DNA from: Ulota crispa
Lineage: Eukaryota > Streptophyta > Bryopsida > Orthotrichales > Orthotrichaceae
Direction: 5' to 3'
Length of the DNA stretch: 64,000 nucleotides
Assembly: GCA_963920765.1 (NCBI GenBank)
Contig: OY987248.1
Span: 12,496,539 to 12,560,538 of the forward strand
Within the stretch, counting starts at the first letter, position 1; each line of letters opens with the position of its first letter. Positions 22,070-35,065 of this stretch are shown piece by piece. The notes beneath the pieces are model-generated. The model saw nothing but the letters and a program-made list of their open reading frames with translations. It did not search any database and was not told the DNA's origin. A program made the position numbers and the translations under genes.

Positions 22070-25000
22070 GAACGAGAAGATGCAGAATGATTCCGTGCAT
22101 GTTCTGGTGTGAAATAGGTTCCTCAAAGCATTATGGCAACAGGCTTCCTCCTAACCAGATGAACTGTTTAGCCCTTTCCAAGGCCCAAAACGTTCACGTC
22201 ACCGACAGCGACCGACAGTGATTCTCTTAAAAGAAGCCCGAAGAGAAGATGAATCTGACAATTGTGTTTGGCAAGCAACTTGCTGGATCTGTAAATTAGC
22301 GGCACGCTAACCACGACAGGTCGATGCGTGCAAGACATGGATAGGCAGGCTGAGACGAATTTACACCACCTGAACTTCATGAATGTATCAGTCGACGTCC
22401 GTCTGACTGGGAGGTCAGACCACGTGCACTATATGGATTAAGTAGCGGCACAGCTGAAGGGATTTTAATGAATCACGCTATATTTTATAACCAAAAGTCA
22501 TAATGTAGCGACCTCCGAATTGTAGTACTTGTGAGACAATCATAAGAGACTACAAGCTTAGAACTGATTCCTGAGACGATGAGGGAACTCATTCGTTTTG
22601 TGTTGTTGTTTTCGTGCACCAAAACTGTGCTCTTGAAACTGCCAGTACTACTTCCAGATATTGATGGAACGGTAGGTACCCTTATTCTAATCCTCGTGAT
22701 AAATTAACCGACCTTGAACAATTACTTGCAAATGATTATAATTGTGCCTTTCATGGATTATAATCGTGCCTTTTATGGACTAAATTGGTGATGTTGCAGT
22801 TTTGATGAATAAAGGAACCAGGTGGTTGTCAGAGGGGGAGGGGGCTCACCAGATAGTTCTCGCGTCCTGGGAAATTTGGTCTGCTGTAATAAGGATCGTA
22901 ATTGGAACCCATTTAAGTCAAAATCCCCGCAGCTTGCAGTTCCTGCACTAATCACCATGCGCTGGCAACCCAAGTTGATGGAACGGATTGTCTTCAACTT
23001 GCCTGCTTGAAAATTACCTGCCAAAAACAACCCATCGACAAACATGAGGCTCCCAAGTTAGTACCTCAATGTTGAATCATTCGTCGATATTGATCTCCGT
23101 ATCACCTTAATCTGCGGTTAGTTGAACGTTTCAGAGATTGATTGGAATATAGACCGGTCGACCGGCAACGGAACTCCTCAAACAAGCGTGGCTTCTACCA
23201 AGCTGCACAGGCCACTTCCGGTCGTTTCGACCCTTATCTAGCTAGAAGGTACTCTGAAGAGCTTGTGCAGCAAAACAAAATTGTTCCGAGAAACCATGCT
23301 GCTTAGCCGCGGGAAGCTTGTCAGTCGTCTGACTGGGGGGTATCGAAGTGCACGAGGTCGACTGCGTTTCGGAGTTTTTGTTACAAAATGTCATTGAAGT
23401 TGAATCGTTATCAACGAATTCTGGCTCTCGAACTCAGCCAAATGACAGCACAGGCATCAAATAGTGAAACAATTGCAAAATAAGCGGTAACCGAACACTA
23501 ACTAGTAATTCCCACTCATGCGGCAGTGAAGTGAAGATACTGGCATGGGTCGCGGCGCTGCTGCTCTACACCGGTTTGCCGACCAGGACCGTGTGCCTGT
23601 GTTAGTGCTACCTACCTGTCTGAATCCTCCAAGTGAGCAATGTTATTCACAACGATTGTGTTGGAAAAGGCTAACCTGAAACCGAGTAATTTTTAAGTTC
23701 GATCAGACCACAACATTGCCGTCCAGAACACAATGTATCGCAAATTCCAAATCCGATAATGAGAAACCCGAACCGCAATCTGGTAGCGTAAGATATATCT
23801 ATATGTTGAGTCGTTCACGTACTACTCAACGAAACGGCGATGGGTTTCAACGTTCAAAGTTTAAATGAGCAATACAAGAGCCACAGAATGCTCCAAAGTG
23901 CAAAACCAACTAGTTCAGTAGGGCGAAGTTGTGAAAATCTTTGGCAAGCGTGCAACTCACAACATGCGCACAGCTGAACGTTCTCAACGCTCATACAGAT
24001 TGTGCAATTACCGCTTGACACAGACTGGGGGTCGGAACTTACGTTACGAAAGAGAGCGCAACAAGCTCCTGGTTCTTCCTGAGAAAAACTCTGTAACAAT
24101 TGCAAGTGCCTCAAGGGTAAGCTAGCTAGCAAGCTAGCAAGCAACGCACATCGGCAGTAGGTGAAAGGTTGCTCTCAAGCCAGTGCCCACTACCCCATAC
24201 AGGGAGTAGGAGTAGTAGTAGTAATATTAGTTTGCGAGAGAAACGTCCCATAGCTTCTTATCTAGATAGATCAGAGGAGAAAGGCCCAGTTCTTTCCGCA
24301 GCAGCAGCAGCCAGCAGGAGAGCAGCGAAAGTTGCAATAAGCAATTAATAACAACGTCCCTTTCCGTGGTCGAATCAAAACATCAAGGTGGGGTGTGAAC
24401 TGTGGACCGAAGAAGAAGCTGACAAAACAAAACACAACAAACAAAACAAAAAAACCGGCTCAATTAGGCCTTGGCCTTTGGGGCTTGCGAGTTGGGCTCG
24501 AGCGAAATTCTTACATTGCAATCAAGGGGATCATGACTCATGAGACGCAGGGAATGTGCGCCTGTGAGGGGGACGTCGGTAAAGACAGACAGACGGGTCC
24601 CCCGAGTAGAGGGCACCAATGGGGAACTAGGATGCCTATCCCCAGAGGCAATCAGTGACGTCCACGGTTCATCTCACTTTCGCCACACAATCGACGAGAG
24701 CTCTGGCTCTACTGGATTGGTTTACGCTTAAAAGGCAGCCAAAACGAAGCTCCTACCGCCCCAACCTACTGGTGTCTCCAGACCAGACTCCCCAGCAGCA
24801 AAACTTGTGGGCTACGAAAAAGCAGGCCCCACTGCTTCTGCACCAAAGTAAAGGGAAGAAGAAGATCTTTGCTTGCTTCAGCTGCAGAACACCGGTGACT
24901 TCACACCACTACTACTACAGTTGTTGTTGACAACAAGTATGACCAGCAGATTATATAACCCGCAGCAGCTTTGCACCGACGTGCCTAACTAGGTACCTAA

Positions 25001-26300
25001 TCTCGCAATCACGCTCAGGGGTCAAGCTTAATTAGAATTGAGAACTCATGTAACGTAGGATCAGGCAGCCGGTATTCCACAGGTGGTTGATGTACATGTG
25101 TCCACAAGATAAGCGTGTGATGGAGAAGATTAGGGCGAGGAGGAAGCAAGGGGCAGGAGCACCAGCACCAGCACCAGCACTAGCAGAAGTCAAACTTACC
25201 TGGAGGCAATCAAGGCACAGAGAGCGAGAAAATGGTTTGGCATGGGGGCCCCACCTCGGCGTAGTGAACAGTGCCTGGGAAGGTTGGCTGGGGTGGGGTG
25301 AGGTGAGGTGAGGTGGGGGGTGGAGGGGGGGGGCGCCGCCTTGGGGTGCTGCTACAGCCAAATGTTAAACACTTTCTGTGGAAAAGGCCGGCTGTCTAGA
25401 GTGTAGAGTCTAGAGTGTGCGCTTCCCTTGTTGGCCGGAGGAAGCGGGGTACCGGGAGAGAAAGGGGGGAAGTGCCGCGGGACCCAAGTCACCAAGTCAC
25501 CCAACTGTAATCAATCCCTTTTACTACAGCCTCTGATCAATCTTCTTCACTCATGGCTGGCTTTTACTGCGCTTTTTAATTCTCCTAATCTCCCCTGGTA
25601 CCTTGCCGGATTGCCCTATGATTACCCCTATTTATGTTCCGTTCCTGCAGCCCCGTGAATCTCACAAAGTTACTTCAATGCGCGTGATTGATTGGTCTTT
25701 CTGGACTGCGTAACAACAACAACAACAACGGTCATGCTTGTAAATCTTGCTCTACAGTACTCACTCAGTCTAACCCCTCAACAAAAGACTTACAAGTGTT
25801 TTCTACCTTGCTTGCTTTCTAGCTAACTAGCTAGCTAGCGAGCCACCGGTCAATCATGTTGTGGCAAGTTTCGTAACCTGGCTCGTCGGTCATTGGCTTC
25901 TGTAGCATGGGACGGTCAAGCTTGGAATTGAGCATTAAAAATCAATGATCAGGGGGACGGTGGTTTTTAACATAAGTGACACCATACAGACCTGGAATGA
26001 ATTTGTTATTAATTGGGTCATCGACCTTTCACGCTAGACTACAGTCCCTGGGCATTCAAAGTGTTCACAAGATGTCAAATCATGTGGCAACTTAGTTCGA
26101 CAGGTGGCATTGATGAGTTGAAATCCAAGTCAAGCCCAGCCTAGAAAAAGGCAGGAAAAAAGCAAAGAAAAAGGGAACGAGCAAATTTGTGCGTTGTGAA
26201 AGTACATAAATGATAACCATAAAAGCAAGGGCCGGTGTAGCGATCCCTACTATCTCTCAGCCCGATTCTAAATCAGTTGCCTTGCTCGCTTGGTCTACTC
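22070..26300 (-). promoter_or_regulatory. GC-richer unique region upstream of the HD-Zip gene
   Basis: About 4 kb without the repeat families seen elsewhere, noticeably GC-richer, presumed to hold the leader and promoter of the minus-strand HD-Zip gene and perhaps non-coding exons. Many short frames (such as 22773-23045 and 23854-24144) lack protein likeness. Simple repeats: 'caccagcaccagcaccagca' near 25159 and (AAC)n near 25710. No second gene is recognised. Confidence 0.35.
22421..22426. promoter_or_regulatory. G-box (CACGTG)
   Basis: Palindromic CACGTG about 350 bp upstream of the HD-Zip ATG, in the context accacgtgcac. G-boxes bind bHLH and bZIP factors; angiosperm HD-Zip II genes are known shade-response targets of phytochrome-interacting bHLH factors. 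One hexamer is weak evidence. Confidence 0.3.
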
Positions 26301-27784
26301 ACTAGTGTGGGCCACACTAAGTTTTAACCATGATGAAGTTTGAAGCTTTGGCAAAAGTATATTATTCATTTGTATGTTTTTATGATGGTTATTCTGGAAC
26401 GAATGATACGTACTCTTTGAGTTCATAATCTTATTTTGAAAGTGACGAAATACCTTATAGAATTATCATCTGGAATCTGGTATCAAGATTCACTGAGTCG
26501 TCAGGACTCAGGACAGCTCCTTTTACAGTTTTCAATCCACCTCGTAAACAGCTACAATTTGTTTTACTTTTCCTTTTTGGGAAATCTCAAAGTGTTCGAA
26601 GATTTTGGAGCCCAGAGTTTAGTACCTGCCTACCTGGTTTAGTGAATGCAGGAAATTTAAGTGAACCTTTGATTTATTGAGTTTTCCTCATAATGCAGAG
26701 TGTATGGAGTGCGTGAAAGCCACTTGTTTGCCATTGTTGGGTAGCAATTAAGCGTTCAACTCTCTCTGTACTAAATTCTTGCTTTAAGGCCCAAGCCTTT
26801 AGCTTTTGCAGTGGTCTCAAATCTAGGCTTTTACTGTCTTAGCTTTTAAGAATGCTTGGCCTGATCCAGAGCCTTCTCTTTAATTCCATGTTCTTATATT
26901 GCCTTAAAAGTAGGCCCATGCGATGCTCAGGCTCCTTGAAGGCAGGTCCCAAAGAGGAAAGCAAATTCAGAATTATTATTCAAAACCCTCACGAAACGTC
27001 AGCCTCATTTATACTAGATAGATTAGCTTTTCCTTACAAAATTACAGCAAAAAAGTCAGAGATAACGGAGAGATTAAAAAAATCAAAAAAATGCAGGGAT
27101 TCTGTCCAGCTGGATGAATATCTCAATAAACCTCCTTAATGGTGTACGTTGGGACCAGCTTACTGCTTCATCTCTTTCCAGTAACATTTAATTTTACAGC
27201 CATCCACTCATCCAACACTTACTGTATCCAATAATTTACATTTACTCCAAACTTCAAGTTCGTATGTTACAGTTATCCTTCTGATAACCCCTACAGGACA
27301 AAGGAGTCCTTTCTGCGTGTATGTACTCATTTGTCTTTTTCTTGCTTACTTTCGTACCTGTAAAGTTCTAAATTACTTTCCTCATCTAAAAATAGGTCTG
27401 AGAATGTGGAAAGGACTTTCGCCTTTAGGCTTGTGGTTACTCTGTTGCAAAGAGAGAATTAATGCTTCAAAAAGGCCTAGCTATGCCTAATTGACTAAAT
27501 TAGGCCATCTACGATGTTTAGTTGGTTGTAATTTACATTTACCTTGTTCTATTTTTTATCTTTTTCATACAGTGCATGACATTTACAATTAACAACTCCC
27601 GATTCAAGTGGTTAGTCTAAGGCTTTGTCTAAAAAAAGTTATCAAAAATTTGAGTCCACCAAGTTAAAGCTTAGGGTTTGTCCCGCTCAGTGATGGAATT
27701 ATTTTTGAGCTAATGGGTATATGTGTTGTGCTTTAGTGTTTCTTATTTGGCCAATAGTTGTTGGTTATAAGTGTCATGCTCTAT
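26301..27784. other. AT-rich intergenic DNA, nothing recognised
   Basis: A plus-strand frame at 26852-27139 ends KKSEITERLKKSKKCRDSVQ and a few residues more, but has no recognisable likeness or splice partners. No repeat termini seen. Confidence 0.45.
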
Positions 27785-27975
27785 AAGTTGTACAGATCAT
27801 CTCAAGCATTGCACTTCAAATTTGACACTTCAAGTCTTCAATGGGTAACATCTATTTTTGAAGGGCCCTCAAATTTTATTGTCCTCCACCTTTGCACTTT
27901 GAATGTGGCCCTTACATTTCAAGTGTTCCTCATAAATAGTCATTTGACCATTCATCAAGGGGAATATAGGTAAAG
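27785..27975. repeat. Dispersed repeat family H, copy H1
   Basis: Shares 'gcattgcacttcaaatttga', 'catctatttttgaaggg' and 'cataaatagtcatttgacca' in order with 52385-52565, and more loosely with 62395-62545. About 180 bp, termini undefined. Confidence 0.7.
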
Positions 27976-28479
27976 CACACAATGATTGTCACATTGGACT
28001 TCCCGTTTATGTGCTTGTGCGTCTGCCCAAAGTGCCCAATTGAACTCATATACGTCCAATGTAGTCAACTCATAGTTGACTTCAAAAAACAATAAGAAAA
28101 ACTTACATCATACATGTTGGTGACACTCATTGTTGCCAATTTGAAATCAAAACATGGATTTAAAGCCATATCAAGTAGTAAAAATGAAAAATAGTAATTT
28201 GATTCTCCCTTTTCAGATCAAAAACCCTAAAAAAAACCCTAGAATGCAAGAGTAAACAAACATGTCCGTCCGTGCCGTCCGTTTTGTATGTTTGCTTGTC
28301 TTGTCCAACAACCAAGTCTTGCCCAATGTGACAACCATTAAGCACACTAAACTTAGGATGCATATAACCATTATTTTGACACACTATGATGGAGTGCCAT
28401 CTACCATGAGAGTATTTTGAGGGACTTGGAACCAACGGTAATAAATTTGGTTAAATTTAGCAAAATTTCTATTTCAAAT
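27976..28479. other. AT-rich DNA, nothing recognised
   Basis: Contains the phrases 'catgtccgtccgtgccgtcc' and 'aaaaccctaaaaaaaaccct', the latter a loose telomere-like wording without tandem order. No gene. Confidence 0.45.
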
Positions 28480-29640
28480 TTGGTTGCGCCAAAACTTTAT
28501 TGTAAAAACAACAAAGAGAAATATTTTAAAAGTTGCTGAAGTCTCAAAATGCAAAACTACCATTGAGGTGAGGTGCAATTTGACGTGCTGCCTTGTCGCT
28601 CATGGGATGGGACCTTAGATTAAGACAACATGAGTAGCAGTCAATCATATTTGATTTCCCCCCACCTAGCTGTAATGCAAAGTGTAAATGCGCTTTTTAT
28701 CAAATGACTACTTGTAGTTATTGTGTCATGGCAGGGTTTGGCACTTGTATGAATGTACTAAATATTTTTTTAGCTGCTTCTTGACAAAATTGTTAGTGTA
28801 CACTTTGCAAATATTTAGTTTAGCATTATTTACAACTAAGAAAATAAAACAATTACTGAAAATTGATGTTAGACATCACCAATTCACAAAACTAAAGAAT
28901 ATATGAATTAAATTTAAAATTTGCCATTTATAACCTAACTAGTATACAGCACGCTTTGCGCAAGTAGGACGTGCATGAGTAATGCAACATTCAACTTTAC
29001 AAAAAATGGATATTTCACAATCCAGTTGGTCTATAATCTAATCTTGACGTACTACACAAAAAATCAATATCTCTCAATTGGTGTAGAATCTGATTCACAT
29101 GCACCATCATTTTGCTCCTTTTTTGAAACCAACAATACCAATTGCTTTCATCACAATGCTACTCTTTTATATTTTTCTAGGAGGCACTTGGCATTTTATT
29201 GATTTCTAGCACATGGTTGAAGCGTGTTTGATGTTCTATATATGAGGCATCCTTTTTTGTTTCAACTTCCACCAAAAAGTTCTACAAAAATTTGGAAATG
29301 GACATAGTTGTAAGGCACTTGGTGTTCTATATCTTGGGCGTCCTTTGTTGCTTCAACTTACAACAAAAAAGTCTAGAAGGTTATGAAAAAGGGCACACTT
29401 AGGGAAATCCTCCCACTTAGTAAAATAGATAAGTTGTCATGGATGTAGCTAAAAGTTTTTAGAAAAGAAAAAACTTGTAAACAAAATACTAAACTAAATG
29501 AGAAAATATTGCAACATGCCTACTACTAAAATGCAACATGGGTTAGGTTGCAAAAAATTCAACCTACAACCCACATCTTTGGCATGTAAAGATAAAAACA
29601 AAAAATGAAATTAATACGGATGCCTAGAATACTTATCATC
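28480..29640. repeat. Repeat family I, first direct copy (long form)
   Basis: Its two outer parts (about 28480-28935 and 29395-29630) match 29880-30580 and 30585-30760 in the same order and orientation, for example 'gacatcaccaattcacaaaa' and 'aaaatactaaactaaatga'. The middle, 28940-29390, is absent from the second copy and itself holds two variants of a phrase around 'ggcacttggtgttctatat'. Confidence 0.7.
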
Positions 29641-29879
29641 CATACTTGAAGTGTGTTAGACCTTGCTAGAGCATCACCAGAGATACTCTAACACATTAAT
29701 AGCATTTGGAGAGTTTAAAAAATTCTTCAAATAACTTTTTTTGCCAAACACAGAATTGAAGAGAAATTTTCTAAAGTTCACCAGTTTCATCCTCTTACTT
29801 CCAAAAGCCCATGATTTTGATCTCCTTCAAAATTCAATTTTACACAGGTATCAGTGGTAATATTTTTGGCTATATTTTG

Positions 29880-30770
29880 CAAAAAAAAAAAGTTCAACTT
29901 TAATTGTGCTAAAAGTGTATTGTAAAAAAACAAAACAAAAAAAAGCCAAAATCTCAAGATGTCACATTGCTTGTGACTGATGAGGTGTGATTTGAGGTGT
30001 GACCTAGTAGCTAATGAGATCTCAGATCTATACAACTTGAGTAGTTAGGAATCACATCTAATTTTCCCCCACTTTGCATTCAAGCTAGAAGTTGGGTGCC
30101 AATTTGCCCTTCATAGGGTCAAAAGGGTAAAATGTGGGTACTCATTTTGGTCACTTGTGATAGCAATTGCAATTGTCAATCTCATTAGAATTGCAACTTT
30201 ATTGAACCTTGTTGTTTGATGAGTTTCTACCCTATTTGCTTTGCAAAGTAAGAGAATCGGAGACTTGGCATAACATCATTTGTTTACACAAACATTGGCA
30301 ATGTGAGATGAAATCAACTCTTGAAGAACTATTGGTGTTAGAAGCTATCATTTGCATGACAAATTTACTCTTGCTTCCATTTTTGTTGTATTGCCATTGT
30401 AGAGCTATGTATTTTCAATTTGCATTGTTAGTTTACACTTTGCAAATGTCCAAGTTTCGCATGATAACTAACAAATAAAACAACTATAAAAGATTGATTT
30501 TAGACATCACCAATTCACATAGTTGAAGAATATATTAAAAAAAACTTGAAAGTTGCCATTTATATCTCAATAAATTGCAAGACATGTAGCTGAAAGTTTC
30601 TAGCCAAAGAAAATTTTGTAGGCAAAATACTAAACAAAAAGACAAACTATCCCAACTTACGCTCTACAAAATACAAAATAGGTAACAATTTTTTTGATCT
30701 ACAATCCACGATTTTAGCAAGTGAAGGCAAAAATGAAAAATGAATTTAAGAGGGCTTATAGGCATGTTAC
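29880..30770. repeat. Repeat family I, second direct copy (short form)
   Basis: Shares 'aaaatctcaagatgtca', 'gttagacatcacc'-type and 'tttacactttgcaaat' phrases with the first copy, well diverged. It also holds 'ttcccccactttgcattca' matching 'ccccccacctagctgtaatg' in the first copy. No protein. Confidence 0.65.
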
Positions 30771-31269
30771 CTTCAAATTGAGAATTTCACTACTTCGAGA
30801 GTTAGAGTCCTTCGATGCTGTACAAATTGCTAGTTTGAAGCTTAAAATATAGGTCTATTTTGTACCATCGGAAACAATTAAACATAGCATTATCCTTTGC
30901 TTTATCATTACATAAAGGCCACACATCCACTCATCACCAATTCACCACCCAACTCCCCATAATTGAGTAGAGATTGAAAATGATTTTTCTTTAAAATTGA
31001 ATAAAGAGAAGTCAAGTTCATCAACCCTAGACCAAAGCAAACCTATTATATATGATCTTTTTACATTTAGCTTTGGAAACTTATTCACAAATATCAAAAC
31101 CTAGTAACTTAAAGTGGGGTGAAGTAATCATTTGAAGAAATAAGATGTAGAAGTCAGTTCAAGGGCAGTTGGACACAAATGAAAGCTCCTTAATTTGAAA
31201 TCTCTACGCAATGCTCAACTCCGGAATCAAATCATGAATCCATAACACCCACGTGTAATACTTCAAAGT
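30771..31269. other. AT-rich DNA, nothing recognised
   Basis: No coding frame or repeat ends. Confidence 0.45.
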
Positions 31270-31393
31270 ACAAGGAAACCATGGTCGAATGTACAGAAAA
31301 GTTGACAAAAATTGTGTCCTAATCTACATTATACTGTATGTTAGGTCACAATTTTTGTCAACTTTTCTGTACATTCAACCATGGTTTCCTTGT
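31270..31393. other. Near-perfect hairpin, 124 bp
   Basis: Arms of about 47 nt: left from 31270 (acaaggaaaccatggtcgaa...), right ending at 31393 (...ttcaaccatggtttccttgt), differing at one base in the outer 47, then a weaker inner stem (gtgtcctaat / gttaggtcac). A recent inverted duplication, a miniature element, or a small-RNA precursor; the sequence does not decide. Confidence 0.85.
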
Positions 31394-31565
31394 AGTGAAT
31401 TCCACCCAACAATACAACAATCTCTATGTATTTACAAACCTATAAATGATCCTTTAGATTAACCATATTTTATGCGATGAAGTCTACCTAAAATCCATCA
31501 TATTTATAAATTGGAAAAGGAAAATATTTAGTTATTTCATCTCACTAGCTTGTTTATTAGAAAAA

Positions 31566-32051
31566 ATTTGAGCCCTCAAAGAGCCCCTCCAAAGTTTCAA
31601 AAAAGATCCCAATATATGTATTTATTACAACAAACAAATCACTAATCTCATGTTTTCGTCCAATCCTTTGAGTTCAATGCAATTATGAAAGTTACATTGT
31701 TATGCCATCCCAAATTCCCAATTGGACAAAGACGTGGATATAGGAAAATCATAAATTTTATTTTACTCTATTTGTATAGATGAGGGAAGTACTTGGATAG
31801 TGACTAGGGAGTAGGGAGTTCATTTACATATTTTATCAATGCAATGCCATTTGTATTGCTTGAGATTGTGCATGTGGATAAGGTCTGTCATACAAGGACT
31901 AGATTACCATTTTATATACATGCTTTTTGTGAAGAACAATTGCAAAATCATACAAGGCATAGACACTTCACACAAGCTTCTAATATTCCCCCTCTAGGCT
32001 CAATAAATTTTAAGAGAGTCAACAATTAAGGGGCTCTTGGAGGGTTCAAAA
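31566..32051. mobile_element. MITE-like element with GAGCCCTC termini, family D copy D1
   Basis: Left 'gagccctcaaagagcccctc', right 'ggggctcttggagggttcaa', inverted with few changes. About 486 bp. Copy D2 at 40168-40467 has related ends. Confidence 0.6.
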
Positions 32052-33327
32052 CTTACCAAAACTTGGTACTATGAAACTTTCCTCAAATTTTAAATTTTTC
32101 ATTTTCAAAATCCAACCTTCTATTGGCTCACTTTCTATTAGATTTTTATAATAGATAAATTTTAGTTAATTAGGAATTACATCCCTAAAAACTTTCAAGT
32201 ACAAATCTTTTTGGAGAAGGTGAGTTTATTTGATGTTTTATAGGTAATGTCACTTATAGGAGTTATGGTTATGTTAATTTAAGGTTTTAGGTCCAAAAAT
32301 TCTCAAAAATGCTTTGCAATCCCAATTGTTGATATGAAAAAGTAGACAAATTGACTCTCTTCATTCTTTTTCCAAAAATGAGGATCAATTGAATAAAGTC
32401 TTATCTCATGATGTTCAAATAGACATGGTATCTCTTATCCTCTTTTCTCCTTATTCACATTCCATTGAGTCTAAATCATTCTTGTCATTTTAACACATGA
32501 TTTCGTACTTAGGTTTTAACCTAGAAGTTTACAAAATGAAATACTCTGAAGTAACACTTACCCAAAAGAAAACTCCTATTTATCTTTGATTATTTTCCTT
32601 CATTTTTAATATCCTTAATTTTCACCATTGCTACCTTGTGCATTCTACAACAACACTTTGGATTTCCTTTTGAAAATTAGAGTAAATAAAATTATATTCA
32701 AATTTCAATGCAAAAAACTATTCCAAATGGTGATTATTCCTTATAGCATATATAAGCATTTCATTCTTCAAGATTCTATAATTCACTTTTTATATGTCTT
32801 TTTCATCCTTAATTCACTCAATCCCCTTAGAAAAGGACAAAGTAATAAACCTACATGCAAAAGTCCTACCAACTTTTCCTTATCCAAGCCAATGGATTTG
32901 TTTTATTTCACATGTGTATGATATCTATGCAACCAATCCTTTATGTTTAGTGCATATAAACTTGGTACATCACTACAACATTTAATTTCTTGGCAAAAAT
33001 TCACCTAAATCTTACCTCAACACCTCACTAGCGATTGGAACACTAAAAAAACTCCTGAAAAAAATGGATGAATTTGCCAAATCCCTCCTCATGTTTGCAC
33101 TAGATTTGCCAGCTTTTGGATGAAAGCTACTAATATTAGTAGATTTATTGGATGAATATACACACATCCTTGATTTTGTCTAACTCTATCCAAATTTTCC
33201 TTACTTGTTGGCATGGTGGGGTGCATGTTGCTCTACCAAAGAAAAACCAAAAATTAAACCTTGCATTACTACTAAATATTACTTGCCCTAAACTCTTTCT
33301 TGTCAATGTGATTCTTTAATTTCACCT
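32052..33327. other. AT-rich intergenic DNA, nothing recognised
   Basis: Only short chance frames; no gene or repeat termini identified. Confidence 0.5.
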
Positions 33328-33561
33328 TTAACCCTAAAACGACCGAAAGGCCCTTTGCAACCAATACAATACGAGGTATTTTTCTTGTATTTGGAATGGA
33401 TCCACACCTCTACTACATTTGAGACCAACAAAGAAGTTGGAGGATAGATCAATGCAGTTCTAGTGAGCTACATGAGATCCCGAATTAAAATTTCTTATTA
33501 GTAGCAAATGACAATTATACATTAGCGTATATACTATGCCCTATGGTCGTTTAAGGGTTAA
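33328..33561. mobile_element. Short TTAA-type MITE, copy C3
   Basis: TTAACCCTAAAACGACCGAA at left, ATGGTCGTTTAAGGGTTAA at right. The best preserved of the three 230-bp copies. Confidence 0.85.
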
Positions 33562-33832
33562 ATAATAATGATGTCACTTTACACTTAGAAGTAAAATGCA
33601 TTATGGCTCATTAATATCTTTACTTATGTTTAATCAAACTAGGTCTAAAGTCACTATTGTCTAGTTTTCTATTACAAATTATGTTTGCAATGCTTTGCCT
33701 TCTCCATCCTAATTGACAAATATTAGTATTTAATGTAATCTCCTTGTTACATTTTTCTTCATTAATTTAGTTTGATATTTGCCATATTCTCAACACTATC
33801 ACAATTCACAACTCAAGTAGAATTTTAAATAT
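33562..33832. other. AT-rich DNA, nothing recognised
   Basis: No feature. Confidence 0.4.
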
Positions 33833-34025
33833 TAAGGGGTTTCAGGTATCTCCAAAAATACAATGAACAAATGAAAGTGAATAAGTTTTTGTTCACCACG
33901 GTGAATATGCTGTCACAACCTCATGAGGTTGTCATGGCTTGTTCATGGAGTGATTGGCCACAATTTTTAGGAATCTTATTCATGTGAACAAAATCAGTAG
34001 TGAATGGCATATTTGAAACCCCCTA
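33833..34025. mobile_element. Short MITE with hAT-like ends, 193 bp
   Basis: TAAGGGGTTTCAGGTAT at left; the right end reversed reads TAGGGGGTTTCAAATATG. The ends resemble the TAGGGGTGTCAAA-type termini of hAT elements. Inside lies a short palindrome 'caacctcatgaggttg'. Confidence 0.55.
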
Positions 34026-34759
34026 TTGTAGTGCTAATTCACTTACCTAATTCATGACTCCATTCAACTCCTACACCAACCTTTTAATGTTAGCAACTTC
34101 ACATGTATAACTCACATGCCAATAATTCTACTTTTTCACTAGATTAATTCCTATTTCAATCAACCCAATTGATATGTTTTGTATTATGAAATTTAGTCCT
34201 TCATGGTATCATTTATTGTAGCAAAATAGAGATGAGTGTAATTAAATGAAAATGAACAAAAAGTGACTTGTTTTAAAACAAAGGGATTATTTGATTTGAC
34301 ATTATAATTCTCATAAAAACAATAAGCTTAAAGCATTTTGCAATATGCAAATCTCATTTGTAATATATTCCAAATTTTTTAAATAATCACACACTTAATA
34401 ATTGAATCAAATATTATATTACAAGAAGAAATCTATACTATATGATAGACACCCCTAATAGTGTAGTGGAAGATAATCTTCCTTATCGGCTATTTTGATT
34501 TCCAAAAGAAACAAAAAAAACCATCTGCTTCCTCGTTTAAAAGTTATAAACTTCTAATATTTTCTAGCTTCAACTCCAATTCAAATTAACGTACTAATTT
34601 ACATATCTTTTCAAATCCAAATGACAAAACTAACATTGTTTTTCAAAAAAGAGTTTCAAAATAACAATAAAAAAAATCATACTACATCCACTTTCCTTTA
34701 GCATTGTTTTGGACTCTACAACTTTTTTTTATATCTAGGTCATGGTAAATACAAGATCT
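34026..34759. other. AT-rich DNA, nothing recognised
   Basis: No gene or repeat termini recognised. Confidence 0.45.
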
Positions 34760-35065
34760 CGATACACATGAACTTTGAAAATTTTATGTGTTCAAAATCT
34801 AAATATAATTCAAGAAACCATCTCCATAGCATGGAAGTTGTGCGTATGGGTGTTTCCTACATATCTATGGATTCAGATCTCAAAAATTCATCATCAATGT
34901 TTTTCATTCAATTGTCATGTAAAATCATGAATTTCTTACAAAACAATTCACCAAAAATGGAGTTTTGGTTTTTAGGAATTGAAATTTGGTATACTTGCTT
35001 GGTATTGCATAAGGATGCAATGATAAAAATGTTTAACAAAAATAAACTAATTATACTCCATGTTT
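34760..35065. repeat. Single arm of the foldback family, copy F3
   Basis: Matches the right arm of F1 in order ('tctcaaaaattcatcatcaa', 'gaattgaaatttggtatact', 'aaggatgcaatgataaa', 'ctaattatactcc'). Only one arm is present, so it is a fragment. The frame 34768-35070 is an arm artefact. Confidence 0.75.

Noticed and set aside
23854-24144. 96-residue minus-strand frame upstream of the HD-Zip gene, with CC and CTIC motifs
   Set aside because: Cysteine pairs are irregular and no family fits; may be leader sequence.
26852-27139. 95-residue plus-strand frame ending in a Lys-rich stretch
   Set aside because: Unsupported by likeness, composition or neighbours.
28160-28435. 91-residue minus-strand frame
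   Set aside because: No protein likeness; lies in AT-rich non-coding sequence next to a repeat.
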